The notes under the pieces: model-generated
The model's database searches: none
What the model saw: only the letters and a program-made list of their open reading frames with translations
What the model was told of the DNA's origin: nothing
Assembly (NCBI RefSeq): GCF_001747095.1
Contig: NZ_MDGP01000001.1
Location: 107,001-171,000 of the forward strand
Origin: Roseivirga sp. 4D4
GTDB lineage: Bacteria; Bacteroidota; Bacteroidia; Cytophagales; Cyclobacteriaceae
Reading direction: 5' to 3'
Length of the DNA: 64,000 bases
Shown: piece after piece, positions 7,443 to 16,101 of the stretch
Numbering within the stretch: position 1 is the first letter of the stretch
Layout: each line of letters begins with the position of its first letter
Program-made: the position numbers and the translations under genes

Positions 7443-9860
7443 ATGATTAAGAATTACATCAAAGTAGCACTCAGAAATGTAGCCAGACAGAAGTTTTTTG
7501 CGTTCATCAATATCACCGGCCTTGCTGTGGGCATCAGCTGTTGCTTGCTGATTCTAACCTTCGTAATGGAAGAGTTGAGTTATGATAACTTCCATCCTGA
7601 AGTAGAAAGCACTTACCGTGTGGCTCTGGATAGGAAGTTCCCGGACAACCAGTTTATCTATGCGAGAAGCCCAATGCCTATGGGTAGAACTTTGGCTAGG
7701 GATTTATCTGCCGTGAAATCTTCTACTAGGATATTCAATCAGTTTGGAACCCTTACTTTTCAGATAGACGATCGATTTTTTGACGAAAGAAGTGTCCTTG
7801 CCGTTGACTCTACCTTCTTTGACTTTTTTGCCGTTGACTTCATAGAAGGGGACAAGGAAACAGCTTTAGACCTTCCTAACTCCTTAATCATTACTGAGGC
7901 GATGGCTACCAAATATTTTGGCAATGAGGATCCTCTTGGCAAGCAACTGACCATCCAAAATGTAGGAGAGATGCTGGTGCGAGGAGTCGTGAAGCCTATG
8001 CCTTCCAACACCCACTTTCATTTTGATTTTCTCTTTTCTTTAAGCACCGTTCCAGGATTGTACCGAAATGAGTTTTGGGGATCTTACAATGCTCATAACT
8101 ACATCAAACTTGAAAGAGGAACTGACCCTGCGGAAATAGAGGAGCAAATAGAGGGGATCATAAAGACCTATATGGAACCACAAATTCAGAGTATTCTGGG
8201 GATCAGTTGGGATCAGTATGAAGCCGCTGGTAACGATCATAATTACTTTCTTCAACCGGTGTCTGATATTCATCTGAAATCTAATCACCAATGGGAACTG
8301 GAAGCCAATGGCAATGAAACGATAGTCTACCTCTTTGCCGCTATTTCCCTTTTTATCTTACTTATCGCGTGCATTAATTTCATTAATCTAACCACGGCCC
8401 GGGCGGCAAATCGAGCCCGAGAGGTTGGTATGCGAAAGGTATTGGGAGCTCTTAAGAAGCAGTTGGTTGTTCAATTTTTGACCGAGTCTGTGTTCATGTG
8501 TCTTTTCGCTACAATGGTGGCAATGGCCTTGGCCATTTTGCTAGTACCTTATTTCAATTCTATTTCGGGAAAGGCGCTGGACATCCAAGGTTTACTAGAA
8601 CCAATTTTCATTGTCGGTCTTATAGTCTTCTCAATCATATTAGGTGTGGTTTCAGGCTTGTACCCTGCTTTCTTTTTATCTGCATTTAAGCCAGTAGCGG
8701 TGCTGAAAGGAAAAATGAGTAGTGGAGCAAAGAGTTCTTGGTTGAGAAATGGACTGGTTGTTTTTCAGTTTGGTATTTCGATCGTACTCGTTATCGGAAC
8801 ACTAGTCATCTATCAACAGATTCAATTCTTGAATGATAAGCCGCTTGGCTTTAACAAAGATCAACTGATTATTATCGAGAGGGCAGACCTGCTCAGAGAT
8901 CAAGTTGAAACCTTTAAAAATATATTGCTTGATAATCCACAGATATTAGAGGTTTCTGGTACGAATACGGTGCCAGGCAGACAAGTCAATGGAGGAACAT
9001 TCACTGATGTTACCGGTAATGCGAGTGATCGTTATCTAATGCCAAATATCAGAGGAGATTATGACTTGATCGAAACTATGGGTTTTGAGATCGTTGAAGG
9101 AAGAGCCTTTGACCCCGCTATAGTGACGGATTCATCGGCTATTATTGTCAACGAATCGGCTGTCAGAACTTTTGGTTGGCAAGACCCAATTGGCAAGCAA
9201 CTGCAGCCGATTAACGGTCCAATCTCAACTGTAATTGGGGTGGTTAAAGATTTTCACTTTGAGTCTTTGCATCAACCCATTGGTCCTGTGGCCCTGTTTG
9301 CGGCTGATTTACAGGTGAGCAATCCTAATATCTTCTTGGCTAAAGTTTCAACACAAAACCTAGCCAGTACACTGGCTAGAATTGAAAGTGCCTGGGACGA
9401 CTTTGTACAACAGCGGCCATTAGAAGTGGCCTTTGTTGATCAGGAGTTTGGACAATTATATGATGCCGAGGAAAGGAGCGGCAGGCTCTTTACTGCCTTT
9501 TCAGTTTTAGCAATAGTTATCGCTTGCCTAGGCGCTTTTGGATTGGCAGCATTTCTTGCGACACAAAGAAGCAAGGAGATAGGAGTTAGGAAGGTGCTTG
9601 GAGCATCTACTAGTAGTATTGTAGCGCTTCTGTCAAAAGAATTCGTCAAACTAATTCTTATTGCCAACCTGATCGCTTGGCCGGTGGCTTTTCTTTTAAT
9701 GAGACAGTGGTTAGAGACTTTTGCCTACGCCATCGGTATCAACTTAATGGTCTTCGTACTAGCCACCTTAGCATCCTTATTTATAGCACTTTCAACGGTC
9801 TCGTTTCACAGTATTCGGGCAGCCTTGAAGAACCCCGCAGAAACTTTGCATCAAGAATAA
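7443..9860 (+). CDS. FtsX/MacB-type ABC transporter permease, orphan (no ATPase nearby)
   Basis: This 805-residue protein has the duplicated MacB layout. A first membrane helix (FINITGLAVGISCCLL, about 21-42) leads to a MacB periplasmic core domain, a three-helix FtsX block near 290-410, a helix near 435-460, a second periplasmic domain and a second FtsX block near 680-795. The cytoplasmic coupling-helix signatures REVGMRKVLGA and KEIGVRKVLGAS mark the two halves. No ATP-binding gene adjoins it. A MerR regulator follows 51 bp downstream. Proteins of this kind transmit force across the membrane to export or release substrates; the substrate is unknown. Confidence 0.88.
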   Translation: MIKNYIKVALRNVARQKFFAFINITGLAVGISCCLLILTFVMEELSYDNFHPEVESTYRVALDRKFPDNQFIYARSPMPMGRTLARDLSAVKSSTRIFNQFGTLTFQIDDRFFDERSVLAVDSTFFDFFAVDFIEGDKETALDLPNSLIITEAMATKYFGNEDPLGKQLTIQNVGEMLVRGVVKPMPSNTHFHFDFLFSLSTVPGLYRNEFWGSYNAHNYIKLERGTDPAEIEEQIEGIIKTYMEPQIQSILGISWDQYEAAGNDHNYFLQPVSDIHLKSNHQWELEANGNETIVYLFAAISLFILLIACINFINLTTARAANRAREVGMRKVLGALKKQLVVQFLTESVFMCLFATMVAMALAILLVPYFNSISGKALDIQGLLEPIFIVGLIVFSIILGVVSGLYPAFFLSAFKPVAVLKGKMSSGAKSSWLRNGLVVFQFGISIVLVIGTLVIYQQIQFLNDKPLGFNKDQLIIIERADLLRDQVETFKNILLDNPQILEVSGTNTVPGRQVNGGTFTDVTGNASDRYLMPNIRGDYDLIETMGFEIVEGRAFDPAIVTDSSAIIVNESAVRTFGWQDPIGKQLQPINGPISTVIGVVKDFHFESLHQPIGPVALFAADLQVSNPNIFLAKVSTQNLASTLARIESAWDDFVQQRPLEVAFVDQEFGQLYDAEERSGRLFTAFSVLAIVIACLGAFGLAAFLATQRSKEIGVRKVLGASTSSIVALLSKEFVKLILIANLIAWPVAFLLMRQWLETFAYAIGINLMVFVLATLASLFIALSTVSFHSIRAALKNPAETLHQE

Positions 9861-9872
9861 TTTGAAAAAGAC

Positions 9873-9905
9873 TTGACTCTTACGTAACGTGAGCCACTTT
9901 CTTTG
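9873..9905 (+). promoter_or_regulatory. Candidate MerR-type operator/promoter for the regulator at 9912
   Basis: TTGACT at 9873-9878 is followed by the imperfect dyad CTCTTACGTAACGTGAGCC, centred on 9886 (ACGT core arms, 6 of 9 positions paired). A -7-like TTTCTTTG lies at 9898-9905. A dyad inside an extended spacer is the classic MerR arrangement. The predicted start is almost at the ATG, so the message may be nearly leaderless. The dyad is seen in the sequence; autoregulation is inferred. Confidence 0.5.
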
Positions 9906-9911
9906 TTTGCA

Positions 9912-10682
9912 ATGGAAAAGGGTCATCAGCAATATTCAGTAAAACAACTCTCTCAGTTGGCAGGAGTTAGCATTCGAACCTTACATCATTATGATGAAAT
10001 CGGTTTGTTGAATCCAGCCAAACGGTCTGAAAAGGGTTATCGTTTCTACGGAAAGGAAGAACTCTTCAAGCTTCAGCAAATCATGTTTTATAAAACCCTT
10101 GGCTATGGCTTGGGGGAGATAAAATCAATTCTTAATGATGAGGGTTTCGACCTTATCACTGCATTGCAGTCGCATAGGGAAGTCCTGAAGAAACGAGCTG
10201 TTCATTTGGATAAACTGATGGTCACCATTGATAAAACAATCAATGAACTTAAAAACAAAGAAGGTATGATTACAGACAAAGAAATGTATGAAGGCTTTGA
10301 TCCAAAAGAGGTAGAGGCAATTAAGACTGAAACGGCCGACCGATGGCCTGATGAAGCTAAGGAGACAGAGCATCGGATAAAGTCTATGAGCAAAGCAGCC
10401 TGGAAAGAAACCAAGCAGGAGGCTGAAGAGATTAACCTATGGCTTTCAAATCTGATGCATAAGCCTGTAGAAGATGTGGAGGTACAGAAAGTGGTCAAGC
10501 TCCATTTTGAACATCTACATCGGTTTTATGAAGTGTCAGAAGAGCATTATCGTGGTTTAGCAGAAATGTACGTGGAGGACGATCGTTTCAAAGCACATTA
10601 TGATAAAGTCAAGCCCGGACTAGCGGAGTTTCTAAGAAAAGCAATTCAACAATTTTGCGACAATGGCATGGAGGTAGCATAA
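9912..10682 (+). CDS. MerR-family regulator with TipAS-like ligand-binding domain
   Basis: This protein is 256 residues from the ATG at 9912. A TTG nine bases earlier would add three residues but is less likely. The N-terminal MerR helix-turn-helix (SVKQLSQLAGVSIRTLHHYD, then GLLNPAKRSEKGYRFY) is followed by a dimerisation coiled coil to about residue 115. The C-terminal helical domain of about 130 residues resembles TipAS, the antibiotic-recognition domain of TipAL-type activators. It probably senses a small or peptide-like molecule and activates a promoter with a long spacer, including its own. It follows the orphan permease by 51 bp, so the permease may be functionally linked. Confidence 0.88.
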   Translation: MEKGHQQYSVKQLSQLAGVSIRTLHHYDEIGLLNPAKRSEKGYRFYGKEELFKLQQIMFYKTLGYGLGEIKSILNDEGFDLITALQSHREVLKKRAVHLDKLMVTIDKTINELKNKEGMITDKEMYEGFDPKEVEAIKTETADRWPDEAKETEHRIKSMSKAAWKETKQEAEEINLWLSNLMHKPVEDVEVQKVVKLHFEHLHRFYEVSEEHYRGLAEMYVEDDRFKAHYDKVKPGLAEFLRKAIQQFCDNGMEVA

Positions 10683-10693
10683 TCTACCTCCAT
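10668..10693. terminator. Bidirectional hairpin between convergent merR-like and oxyR genes
   Basis: A perfect 10-bp stem (10668-10677 and 10684-10693, ATGGAGGTAG / CTACCTCCAT) with a six-base loop overlaps the 3' ends of both convergent genes. There is no long T run, so its strength as an intrinsic terminator is uncertain. Confidence 0.55.
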
Positions 10694-11616
10694 TTAATAC
10701 GATTAAAGGTTTTGGCCTTCCGAAAGTGGGAAGGGATGTTTTCCAAAATTGCTCCTTTAATGATTTCTAATATGGCCTCTTTATTAAAGCTTTGGTGTAC
10801 CACCATACTGATTTCTCTACTGGGTTCAGGTGCATCAAAACGTTTGATTCGATCATCTGAAGAAATCGTCTCCATTACCGAGAGTTCCGGAACAAGGGTA
10901 TACCCCATATGATTCTTTACTAAGTTTTTGAGTGTCTCAATAGAGCCGCTCTCATAGCTTAAGTTGTTATTCTGAGCATTCTTCTTTTGACTACATACGC
11001 GTAGCACTTGATTTCTGAGGCAGTGCCCTTGGTTCAGTAACCATAAACCCTTTTCAGGAAGGTCAGAGGGTTGAATGTGCTCTTGAATGAAGAGTGGGTG
11101 TTGTTCAGCGCTATAAATAAGAAATGGCTCATTATACATGGGTATTTCGCGAAGGCCGTTTTCATCCAGTGGTGTTGCTAGAATGCCTATGTCTAACAAA
11201 TCGTTTTTGAGGTCAGCAATGATCTGTTCAGATTCAATTTCTCTGATGACCAGATTAATCTTTGGGTTTTCATCTACAAACTGCTTCAGAAACCTCGGCA
11301 TGAGATAGGGCGCCACTGTTGGTATTACACCAATCCTGAAAGTACCACTAAGATCATCTTTCTCCATACTGATAAAAGACTTCAGGCTATTCACTTCTCT
11401 AAGAATTTGTCGGGCACTCTCAATAACACGCAAGCCAGTTTTGGTTGGGGCAATAGGGTGCTTTGAGCGGTCGAAAATCTGAACACCCATTTCGGTCTCT
11501 AGCTTCTTGATCTGGAGGGTAAGTGTAGGTTGAGTAACGAAACAACTCTCAGCGGCATTTACGAAATGCCTATGCGTGTCAAGCGCAACGATATACTCTA
11601 ATTGTTGCAATGTCAT
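10684..11616 (-). CDS. oxyR: Hydrogen-peroxide sensor OxyR (LysR family)
   Basis: This 310-residue LysR-type regulator has its winged helix-turn-helix at residues 1-60 and a substrate-binding-like sensor domain from about 90. The redox motif GHCLRNQVLRVC places the two cysteines at C199 and C208, the same numbering as the peroxide-sensing pair of Escherichia coli OxyR. Peroxide would oxidise them to a disulfide and switch DNA binding. The gene is divergent from dps, a standard OxyR target, and an OxyR-like half-site array lies right at its start codon, so control of both genes is likely. The assignment is strong. Confidence 0.95.
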   Translation of the reverse strand: MTLQQLEYIVALDTHRHFVNAAESCFVTQPTLTLQIKKLETEMGVQIFDRSKHPIAPTKTGLRVIESARQILREVNSLKSFISMEKDDLSGTFRIGVIPTVAPYLMPRFLKQFVDENPKINLVIREIESEQIIADLKNDLLDIGILATPLDENGLREIPMYNEPFLIYSAEQHPLFIQEHIQPSDLPEKGLWLLNQGHCLRNQVLRVCSQKKNAQNNNLSYESGSIETLKNLVKNHMGYTLVPELSVMETISSDDRIKRFDAPEPSREISMVVHQSFNKEAILEIIKGAILENIPSHFRKAKTFNRIKWR

Positions 11617-11642
11617 ATAGATAAAATCTATATCAAATCTAG
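11615..11642. promoter_or_regulatory. OxyR-type operator in the oxyR-dps intergenic region
   Basis: ATAG (11617), CTAT (11628) and CTAG (11639) are spaced by exactly seven bases, as in the OxyR array ATAG-N7-CTAT-N7-ATAG-N7-CTAT; the fourth element is poor. The first two lie in a perfect dyad, ATATAGAT-AAA-ATCTATAT (11615-11633). It abuts the oxyR start, fitting autorepression and activation of dps about 70 bp away. Confidence 0.65.
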
Positions 11643-11709
11643 GAACATAAAGTTTATAAATAAAGTTATTCTAGTGCGAATTGATCAGAAAACTTAAAAG
11701 ACAATAGAT

Positions 11710-12168
11710 ATGGAAACAACAATAGAAAATGCAGTTGTTGAGAAGCTCAATCAACTCTTAATTAACTATCAAGTTCACTATCAAAATTTGAGGTTATTCC
11801 ATTGGAATGTGAAGGGTCCATTTTTCTTTATTCTTCATGAGAAGTTTGAGGAGTTGTACAATGAGGCTGCTCTTAAAATAGATGAGGTGGCGGAACGCAT
11901 ACTGGCCTTGAATGGTATACCAAAAGGCTCGCTTAAGAACATCTTGGCAAATGCCGATGTGGAATCGCATGAGGAAATTATGGAGGCTGACGCTATGGTA
12001 GAGGCTATCACTAAAGCAAATTTGGTACTCGTATCAAACTTGGGAGAACTTCTTGAAGAAGCAGGAAAAGCAGGAGATGAAGGTACTTTGGATATATTTA
12101 CCAGCTATCTTCAAGAGTTACAAAAACAAAACTGGATGTTGAAATCCTTCTTAAATAAGAGCCTATGA
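11710..12168 (+). CDS. dps: Dps-family DNA-binding / ferroxidase protein
   Basis: This 152-residue ferritin-like mini-ferritin has the inter-subunit ferroxidase ligands H31 (in LFHWNVKG), H43, D58 and E62 (in DEVAERIL) all present. Dps dodecamers oxidise Fe(II) with hydrogen peroxide and store the iron, protecting DNA during oxidative stress. There is no basic N-terminal tail, so DNA binding may be weak. It is divergent from oxyR, with an OxyR-like operator between them. Its TGA overlaps the ATG of the following thioesterase gene (ATGA), so the two are translationally coupled. Confidence 0.95.
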   Translation: METTIENAVVEKLNQLLINYQVHYQNLRLFHWNVKGPFFFILHEKFEELYNEAALKIDEVAERILALNGIPKGSLKNILANADVESHEEIMEADAMVEAITKANLVLVSNLGELLEEAGKAGDEGTLDIFTSYLQELQKQNWMLKSFLNKSL

Positions 12169-12554
12169 ATTTTCACACGCGCAAATGGGTAAAACCTGAA
12201 GATCTTAACCCTAATGGGAGCCTTTTTGGAGGCCGGCTCTTGGAGTGGATCGATGAGGAGGCCGCTTTGTATACAATTGTTCAGTTAGAAAACCGGAAGA
12301 TTGTGACCAAGTTCATGTCCGAGATTAATTTTATTAATGCTCCGGTTCAAGGGGATATTATTGAGATTGGCATAGAAGCGGTGTCCTTTGGAAGAACTTC
12401 ATTGACCATGCGATGCGAAGTCAGAAACAAGCTGACCAGAGAAGAGATACTCAGTATTGACCGTATTGTTATGGTGAACTTAGGACCAGATGGCAAATCG
12501 GCCCCTCATGGTAAAACCAAGGTGGAATTCGTGAAAGATAGATTGGAGGATTAA
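12165..12554 (+). CDS. Acyl-CoA thioesterase, YciA-like hotdog fold
   Basis: This 129-residue single-hotdog protein carries the family signature NPNGSLFGGRLLEWIDEEAA near the N-terminus. It hydrolyses acyl-CoA to free acid and CoA; substrate range cannot be read from sequence. It is encoded in an ATGA overlap with dps, so the pair is probably an OxyR-controlled unit. The operon ends in a long bidirectional hairpin directly after the stop. The biological reason for pairing it with Dps is not clear. Confidence 0.88.
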   Translation: MNFHTRKWVKPEDLNPNGSLFGGRLLEWIDEEAALYTIVQLENRKIVTKFMSEINFINAPVQGDIIEIGIEAVSFGRTSLTMRCEVRNKLTREEILSIDRIVMVNLGPDGKSAPHGKTKVEFVKDRLED

Positions 12555-12558
12555 GGAG

Positions 12559-12598
12559 AAATAAGAAAAGGAAGGTTTAAACCTTCCTTTTCTTATTT
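12559..12598. terminator. Bidirectional intrinsic terminator, 20-bp perfect stem
   Basis: Arms 12559-12578 and 12579-12598 are perfect reverse complements, with A-rich and T-rich outer ends, so T-runs occur on both strands. It serves the convergent thioesterase and ppa genes and touches the ppa stop codon. Confidence 0.85.
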
Positions 12599-13125
12599 CA
12601 AGCGAACTTTGCTTTGTAATCCTCTATACTCTTTTGAAAGATTTGTTGGGCCAGTGATCTGTTTTGAAATTTTTCGACAACGACCTCTTTCTTTTCGAGT
12701 TTCTTATAGTCCTCGAAGAAATTTCTCAACTCATTCAGCGTGTGCTCTGGAAGCTCCTCAATATTTTCGATATGACTTACTGACTTATCATGTTCTGCAA
12801 CGGCAATGATTTTATCATCCGCTTCCCCTTGATCCAGCATTCGCATAACGCCAATGATTTTGGCTTCAACAATGCACATAGAGACGATAGGGATTTGTGA
12901 AATCACAAGGATATCAAGCGGGTCATTATCATCACAGTAGGTCTGAGGGATAAAACCATAGTTATGAGGATAGTACATAGAGCTATAAATGACACGGTCC
13001 ATTTTAAGAAGACCACTTTCCTTGTCTAGCTCATATTTGGCCCTATTGTTTTTAGGAATCTCAATGATTGCATTAACGGTGGTGGGAAGGTTATCTCCCG
13101 GAGATACATCATGCCATGGGTTCAT
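12598..13125 (-). CDS. ppa: Inorganic pyrophosphatase (family I)
   Basis: This 175-residue soluble pyrophosphatase has the active-site signature DNDPLD at residues 66-71. Conserved surroundings include [11 protein letters not shown] near the N-terminus and [12 protein letters not shown] at 51-62. It hydrolyses pyrophosphate to phosphate and drives biosynthetic reactions in the cytoplasm. Length is normal for the bacterial hexameric form. It is transcribed away from rsgA with a 15-bp gap, so it probably shares the waaA-rsgA transcript. A bidirectional terminator closes it. Confidence 0.96.
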   Translation of the reverse strand: MNPWHDVSPGDNLPTTVNAIIEIPKNNRAKYELDKESGLLKMDRVIYSSMYYPHNYGFIPQTYCDDNDPLDILVISQIPIVSMCIVEAKIIGVMRMLDQGEADDKIIAVAEHDKSVSHIENIEELPEHTLNELRNFFEDYKKLEKKEVVVEKFQNRSLAQQIFQKSIEDYKAKFA

Positions 13126-13140
13126 AGTCTTGTGTTTGCT

Positions 13141-14064
13141 TTATCGTCTGTTATCGTAATCTTCTAAAATACTTAGGTAGCTGTGATATCTGGATGCCTC
13201 AATCTTACCTTCTTCAAAGGCTTCCAAAACCTGACAACCAGGTTCGTTAGTGTGTAGGCAATTATTGAATTTACATTCACCCAAATATGCCCTCATTTCA
13301 GGGAAGTAATGACTGATCTCAGCAGCTTCCATATCGACAAGGCCTAGCTCTTTAATTCCTGGAGTATCAATAATCTTCGTGGAATTATCCATTTCGAACA
13401 TTTCGGCAAAGGTAGTGGTGTGAGTTCCTTTGTTAGCGTACGTAGACACTTCTCCAGTCTTTTGCACTTGCCCGGGAACCAGTATGTTCAAAAGTGTGGA
13501 CTTGCCTACACCTGAATGGCCAGCGATTAAGGTCGTTTTGCCTTTTAATAGACCCTTTAATTCCTCAATGCCTTCGTCTTCTAGTACAGAGATAAGGCTT
13601 CCCTTATAGCCGAGTTCTTCATACATCTTGATCAATTCATGACAAAAGGCAATACCATCATCATTTAGTAAATCCTTTTTATTGAAAACCACCAAAGCAG
13701 GGATTCGAAAAGATTCGGCACTGACCAAAAACCGATCAATAAACCCTAAAGAGGTCTTGGGAAAAGTGACGGTTGCTAAGAGTAATGCTTGATCTACATT
13801 GGCGGCAAGTATGTGGGAAAACCCTGTTTTGCGCGTAGATTTCCGAATTACATAGTTCTCACGGTCATGGATTTTGGTAATTACGGCTGACTTATCACCT
13901 TTTTCTTCTTCTTCCATCTCAACCCAATCCCCAACAGCAATTGGGTTATTGATCTTTATGCCATCCATTTTAAATTTTCCACGCAATCGGCTTCGAAAAA
14001 CTTTGCCAGAGGCGTGTTTTACTTCATACCAGCTGCCTGTCGATTTAATCACCTGACCCTTCAT
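13141..14064 (-). CDS. rsgA: Small-subunit ribosome-assembly GTPase RsgA (YjeQ/EngC)
   Basis: This 307-residue circularly permuted GTPase has an N-terminal OB fold (1-75). The G4 motif NKKD at 128-131 comes before G1 GHSGVGKST at 182-190 and G3 DTPG at 233-236. A zinc site with C264, C269, H271 and C277 follows. RsgA checks late 30S maturation and is released on GTP hydrolysis. The start codon overlaps the waaA stop by four bases (ATGA), indicating translational coupling, and ppa follows 15 bp later. Confidence 0.96.
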   Translation of the reverse strand: MKGQVIKSTGSWYEVKHASGKVFRSRLRGKFKMDGIKINNPIAVGDWVEMEEEEKGDKSAVITKIHDRENYVIRKSTRKTGFSHILAANVDQALLLATVTFPKTSLGFIDRFLVSAESFRIPALVVFNKKDLLNDDGIAFCHELIKMYEELGYKGSLISVLEDEGIEELKGLLKGKTTLIAGHSGVGKSTLLNILVPGQVQKTGEVSTYANKGTHTTTFAEMFEMDNSTKIIDTPGIKELGLVDMEAAEISHYFPEMRAYLGECKFNNCLHTNEPGCQVLEAFEEGKIEASRYHSYLSILEDYDNRR

Positions 14065-15299
14065 ACATTTTGATTTTTCAAGTAACTAATAATATGGTCT
14101 GTAGCGCCAGCGTTATTGAGAACATAATCTCTGCAAATATCCGATGTTGCAGATCTAAATGAATCATCTGAGGTAAGCTTTTCAAGGATTGTTGAAGCCT
14201 CGTCTTTTGATTTAATACTAAAGGCTCCTCCAAGCTGCTGTAACGCTAATGACTCAGGAAATTTCTCGAGCCCTTTGTCTCCAAAAACAACAGGTAAGCC
14301 AAAGGCCACGGCCTCTAGTATATTATGCAAGCCATCTCCAAAGGCACCACCGATATAGGCAAAATCACCATACTGGTAAACGGAAGATAGCATACCCATA
14401 GTGTCAAGTATGAGGACCTTTGTGTTACTTGGAATTTCTTGACCTGAAGTAAACCGATGCGTTTTCACTTCCAATCCCGATGTGATTTTCTTCACATTGA
14501 GATCATCGACAAGGTGCGGTGCTATGATGAATTTCAAATTTTGCGGTGAGGTGTTGATAAACTCGTCTAACACTTGCATATCGCTGGGCCATGCACTACC
14601 AATAACCATCAATAGTTCACCTCCCTTAAAGTTTTCTATGTCTTGGTAATGATCCGGTTGATCAATGGTTTTGAGTACTCGGTCAAATCGTGTATCCCCT
14701 GAAATACTGGCCTTCTCTATACCAAGGCCATTTAGTAATTGCAGCGATGACTCGTTCTGAACAAAGGTATGGTCAAAGAAATGCAGCATTCTTCGATGAA
14801 AAACTCCGTGACTTTTAAAAAAGATATGGTCTACTGTGAACAATGCCGAAAGGCTATATAGCGGTATATTTCTTTGGTTGACCTCATTCAAATAATGAAA
14901 CCAATACTCATACTTGATAAAAAAGACAGATTTGGGCTTTACAATGTCTAAAAACTGTTTTGCGTTACGCTTTGAATCGATCGGCAAGTAGAAAACCCAA
15001 TCTGCAATAGGATGGCTTTTTCTTTCCTCATAACCAGAGGGGGAGAAGAAAGTCACAAGAACTTGATTTTGTGGAAATAGCTCCTTGTAGGCTTCCATGA
15101 CGGGTAATCCCTGTTCAAATTCGCCTAGAGAAGCTGCATGAAACCAAACGATGTTTTCGTTATCGTTTATAGCGTTTTTAAGGTCAGTTAATAGATTCTT
15201 TCTGCCGCTTACAAAGAGGCCTGCCTTCTTATTGAATAACGAAGCTATTTTGATGAGAAAATAATAACACCTGATCCCCAGGCTGTAGAATACAAGCAT
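14061..15299 (-). CDS. waaA: 3-deoxy-D-manno-octulosonic acid (Kdo) transferase WaaA/KdtA
   Basis: This protein is 412 residues from the ATG at 15299. The frame stays open to a TTG at 15326, but the family normally begins MLxxYxLGIR, as here with MLVFYSLGIRCYYFLI. The N-terminal membrane anchor is followed by two Rossmann-like glycosyltransferase halves. Segments such as WFHAASLGEFEQGLPV, GSAWPSD, and GGAFGDGLHNILEAVAFGLP are typical of KdtA. It transfers Kdo from CMP-Kdo to lipid A precursors at the inner membrane, so the cell makes an outer-membrane lipid A-Kdo core. The stop overlaps the rsgA start. Confidence 0.93.
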   Translation of the reverse strand: MLVFYSLGIRCYYFLIKIASLFNKKAGLFVSGRKNLLTDLKNAINDNENIVWFHAASLGEFEQGLPVMEAYKELFPQNQVLVTFFSPSGYEERKSHPIADWVFYLPIDSKRNAKQFLDIVKPKSVFFIKYEYWFHYLNEVNQRNIPLYSLSALFTVDHIFFKSHGVFHRRMLHFFDHTFVQNESSLQLLNGLGIEKASISGDTRFDRVLKTIDQPDHYQDIENFKGGELLMVIGSAWPSDMQVLDEFINTSPQNLKFIIAPHLVDDLNVKKITSGLEVKTHRFTSGQEIPSNTKVLILDTMGMLSSVYQYGDFAYIGGAFGDGLHNILEAVAFGLPVVFGDKGLEKFPESLALQQLGGAFSIKSKDEASTILEKLTSDDSFRSATSDICRDYVLNNAGATDHIISYLKNQNV

Positions 15300-15489
15300 C
15301 GAATGCAAAAATAGGAAACTGACCAAATAGTAGTCTACTTAATAAAGATAATCAGGTTGCGAACAACATGTAAGTGCTTACTAATGAATAAAATCAGAGC
15401 AATACCATGAAGAATTTCATATTTTAGTTCCAGATAAGCTAATATTAGCTCATCAAACTCTTTGACACTAAAAACTAAACATCAAATCA

Positions 15490-16083
15490 ATGCGCAAAAC
15501 TTTTTTTCTAATTGCTTGTCTAACTGTGATCCTCTGGGGTTGTGGTGATGCAGGTGTTCAATCTGATGTTTCGAAAAACATTGGGATTGATCCGATTTCT
15601 GTGCGACTATCTGTGCCTGCTGCAGCAGTGGGGGTGTTGGTTGGACAAACCCCACCTATTAATGTTAATACCGGCCAAATTAATATCAGCTCTGACGAGT
15701 TTGATGAATATTTGGACGATACCGAGAGGTTTACCATCAATCAAATCACATATACAATAGACAACTTTCCAGCCGGAAGCTCGGCTGATTTGACTATTGA
15801 TATGACCATTCAATTACAAGGGCAGAATCCTCAACAATTATTAACGACTAGAATTGATGATGTTCAGAATAACCCTGTAGACGTTCTCTTATTTGACAAA
15901 GATGCACCAGGCTCAGTGAATGCAGCAGCCATAAGCAGTCTTGAGCAAGCCCTTAAGGATGGTACTTCTTTCCAAGTTGCAATGACCATTGTAGGTGAAG
16001 ATGTAACACTTCAGACCCAAGATGTCGATTTCGACTTCATTTTTAAGTTTGACGTCACCGCTAGAATTCAACTGGTAGATTAA
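15490..16083 (+). CDS. Lipoprotein of unknown function
   Basis: This 197-residue protein has a signal peptide ending in ILWGC (C18), predicting lipidation. The mature part is beta-rich and acidic with no named motif. It reads like a small beta-sandwich such as LPXTG-less adhesin or carrier-type lipoproteins, but this is only an impression. It is followed 18 bp later by a DUF6588 outer-membrane protein gene on the same strand, so the two probably form one surface-associated unit. A lipoprotein at 35146-35760 has a comparable composition and size. No function is assigned. Confidence 0.7.
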   Translation: MRKTFFLIACLTVILWGCGDAGVQSDVSKNIGIDPISVRLSVPAAAVGVLVGQTPPINVNTGQINISSDEFDEYLDDTERFTINQITYTIDNFPAGSSADLTIDMTIQLQGQNPQQLLTTRIDDVQNNPVDVLLFDKDAPGSVNAAAISSLEQALKDGTSFQVAMTIVGEDVTLQTQDVDFDFIFKFDVTARIQLVD

Positions 16084-16101
16084 CCCTAAAACATTCACTA
16101 C

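Noticed and set aside
15300..15326. Longer waaA start at a TTG
   Set aside because: The ATG at 15299 gives the family-typical N-terminus; the extra residues are not conserved-looking.
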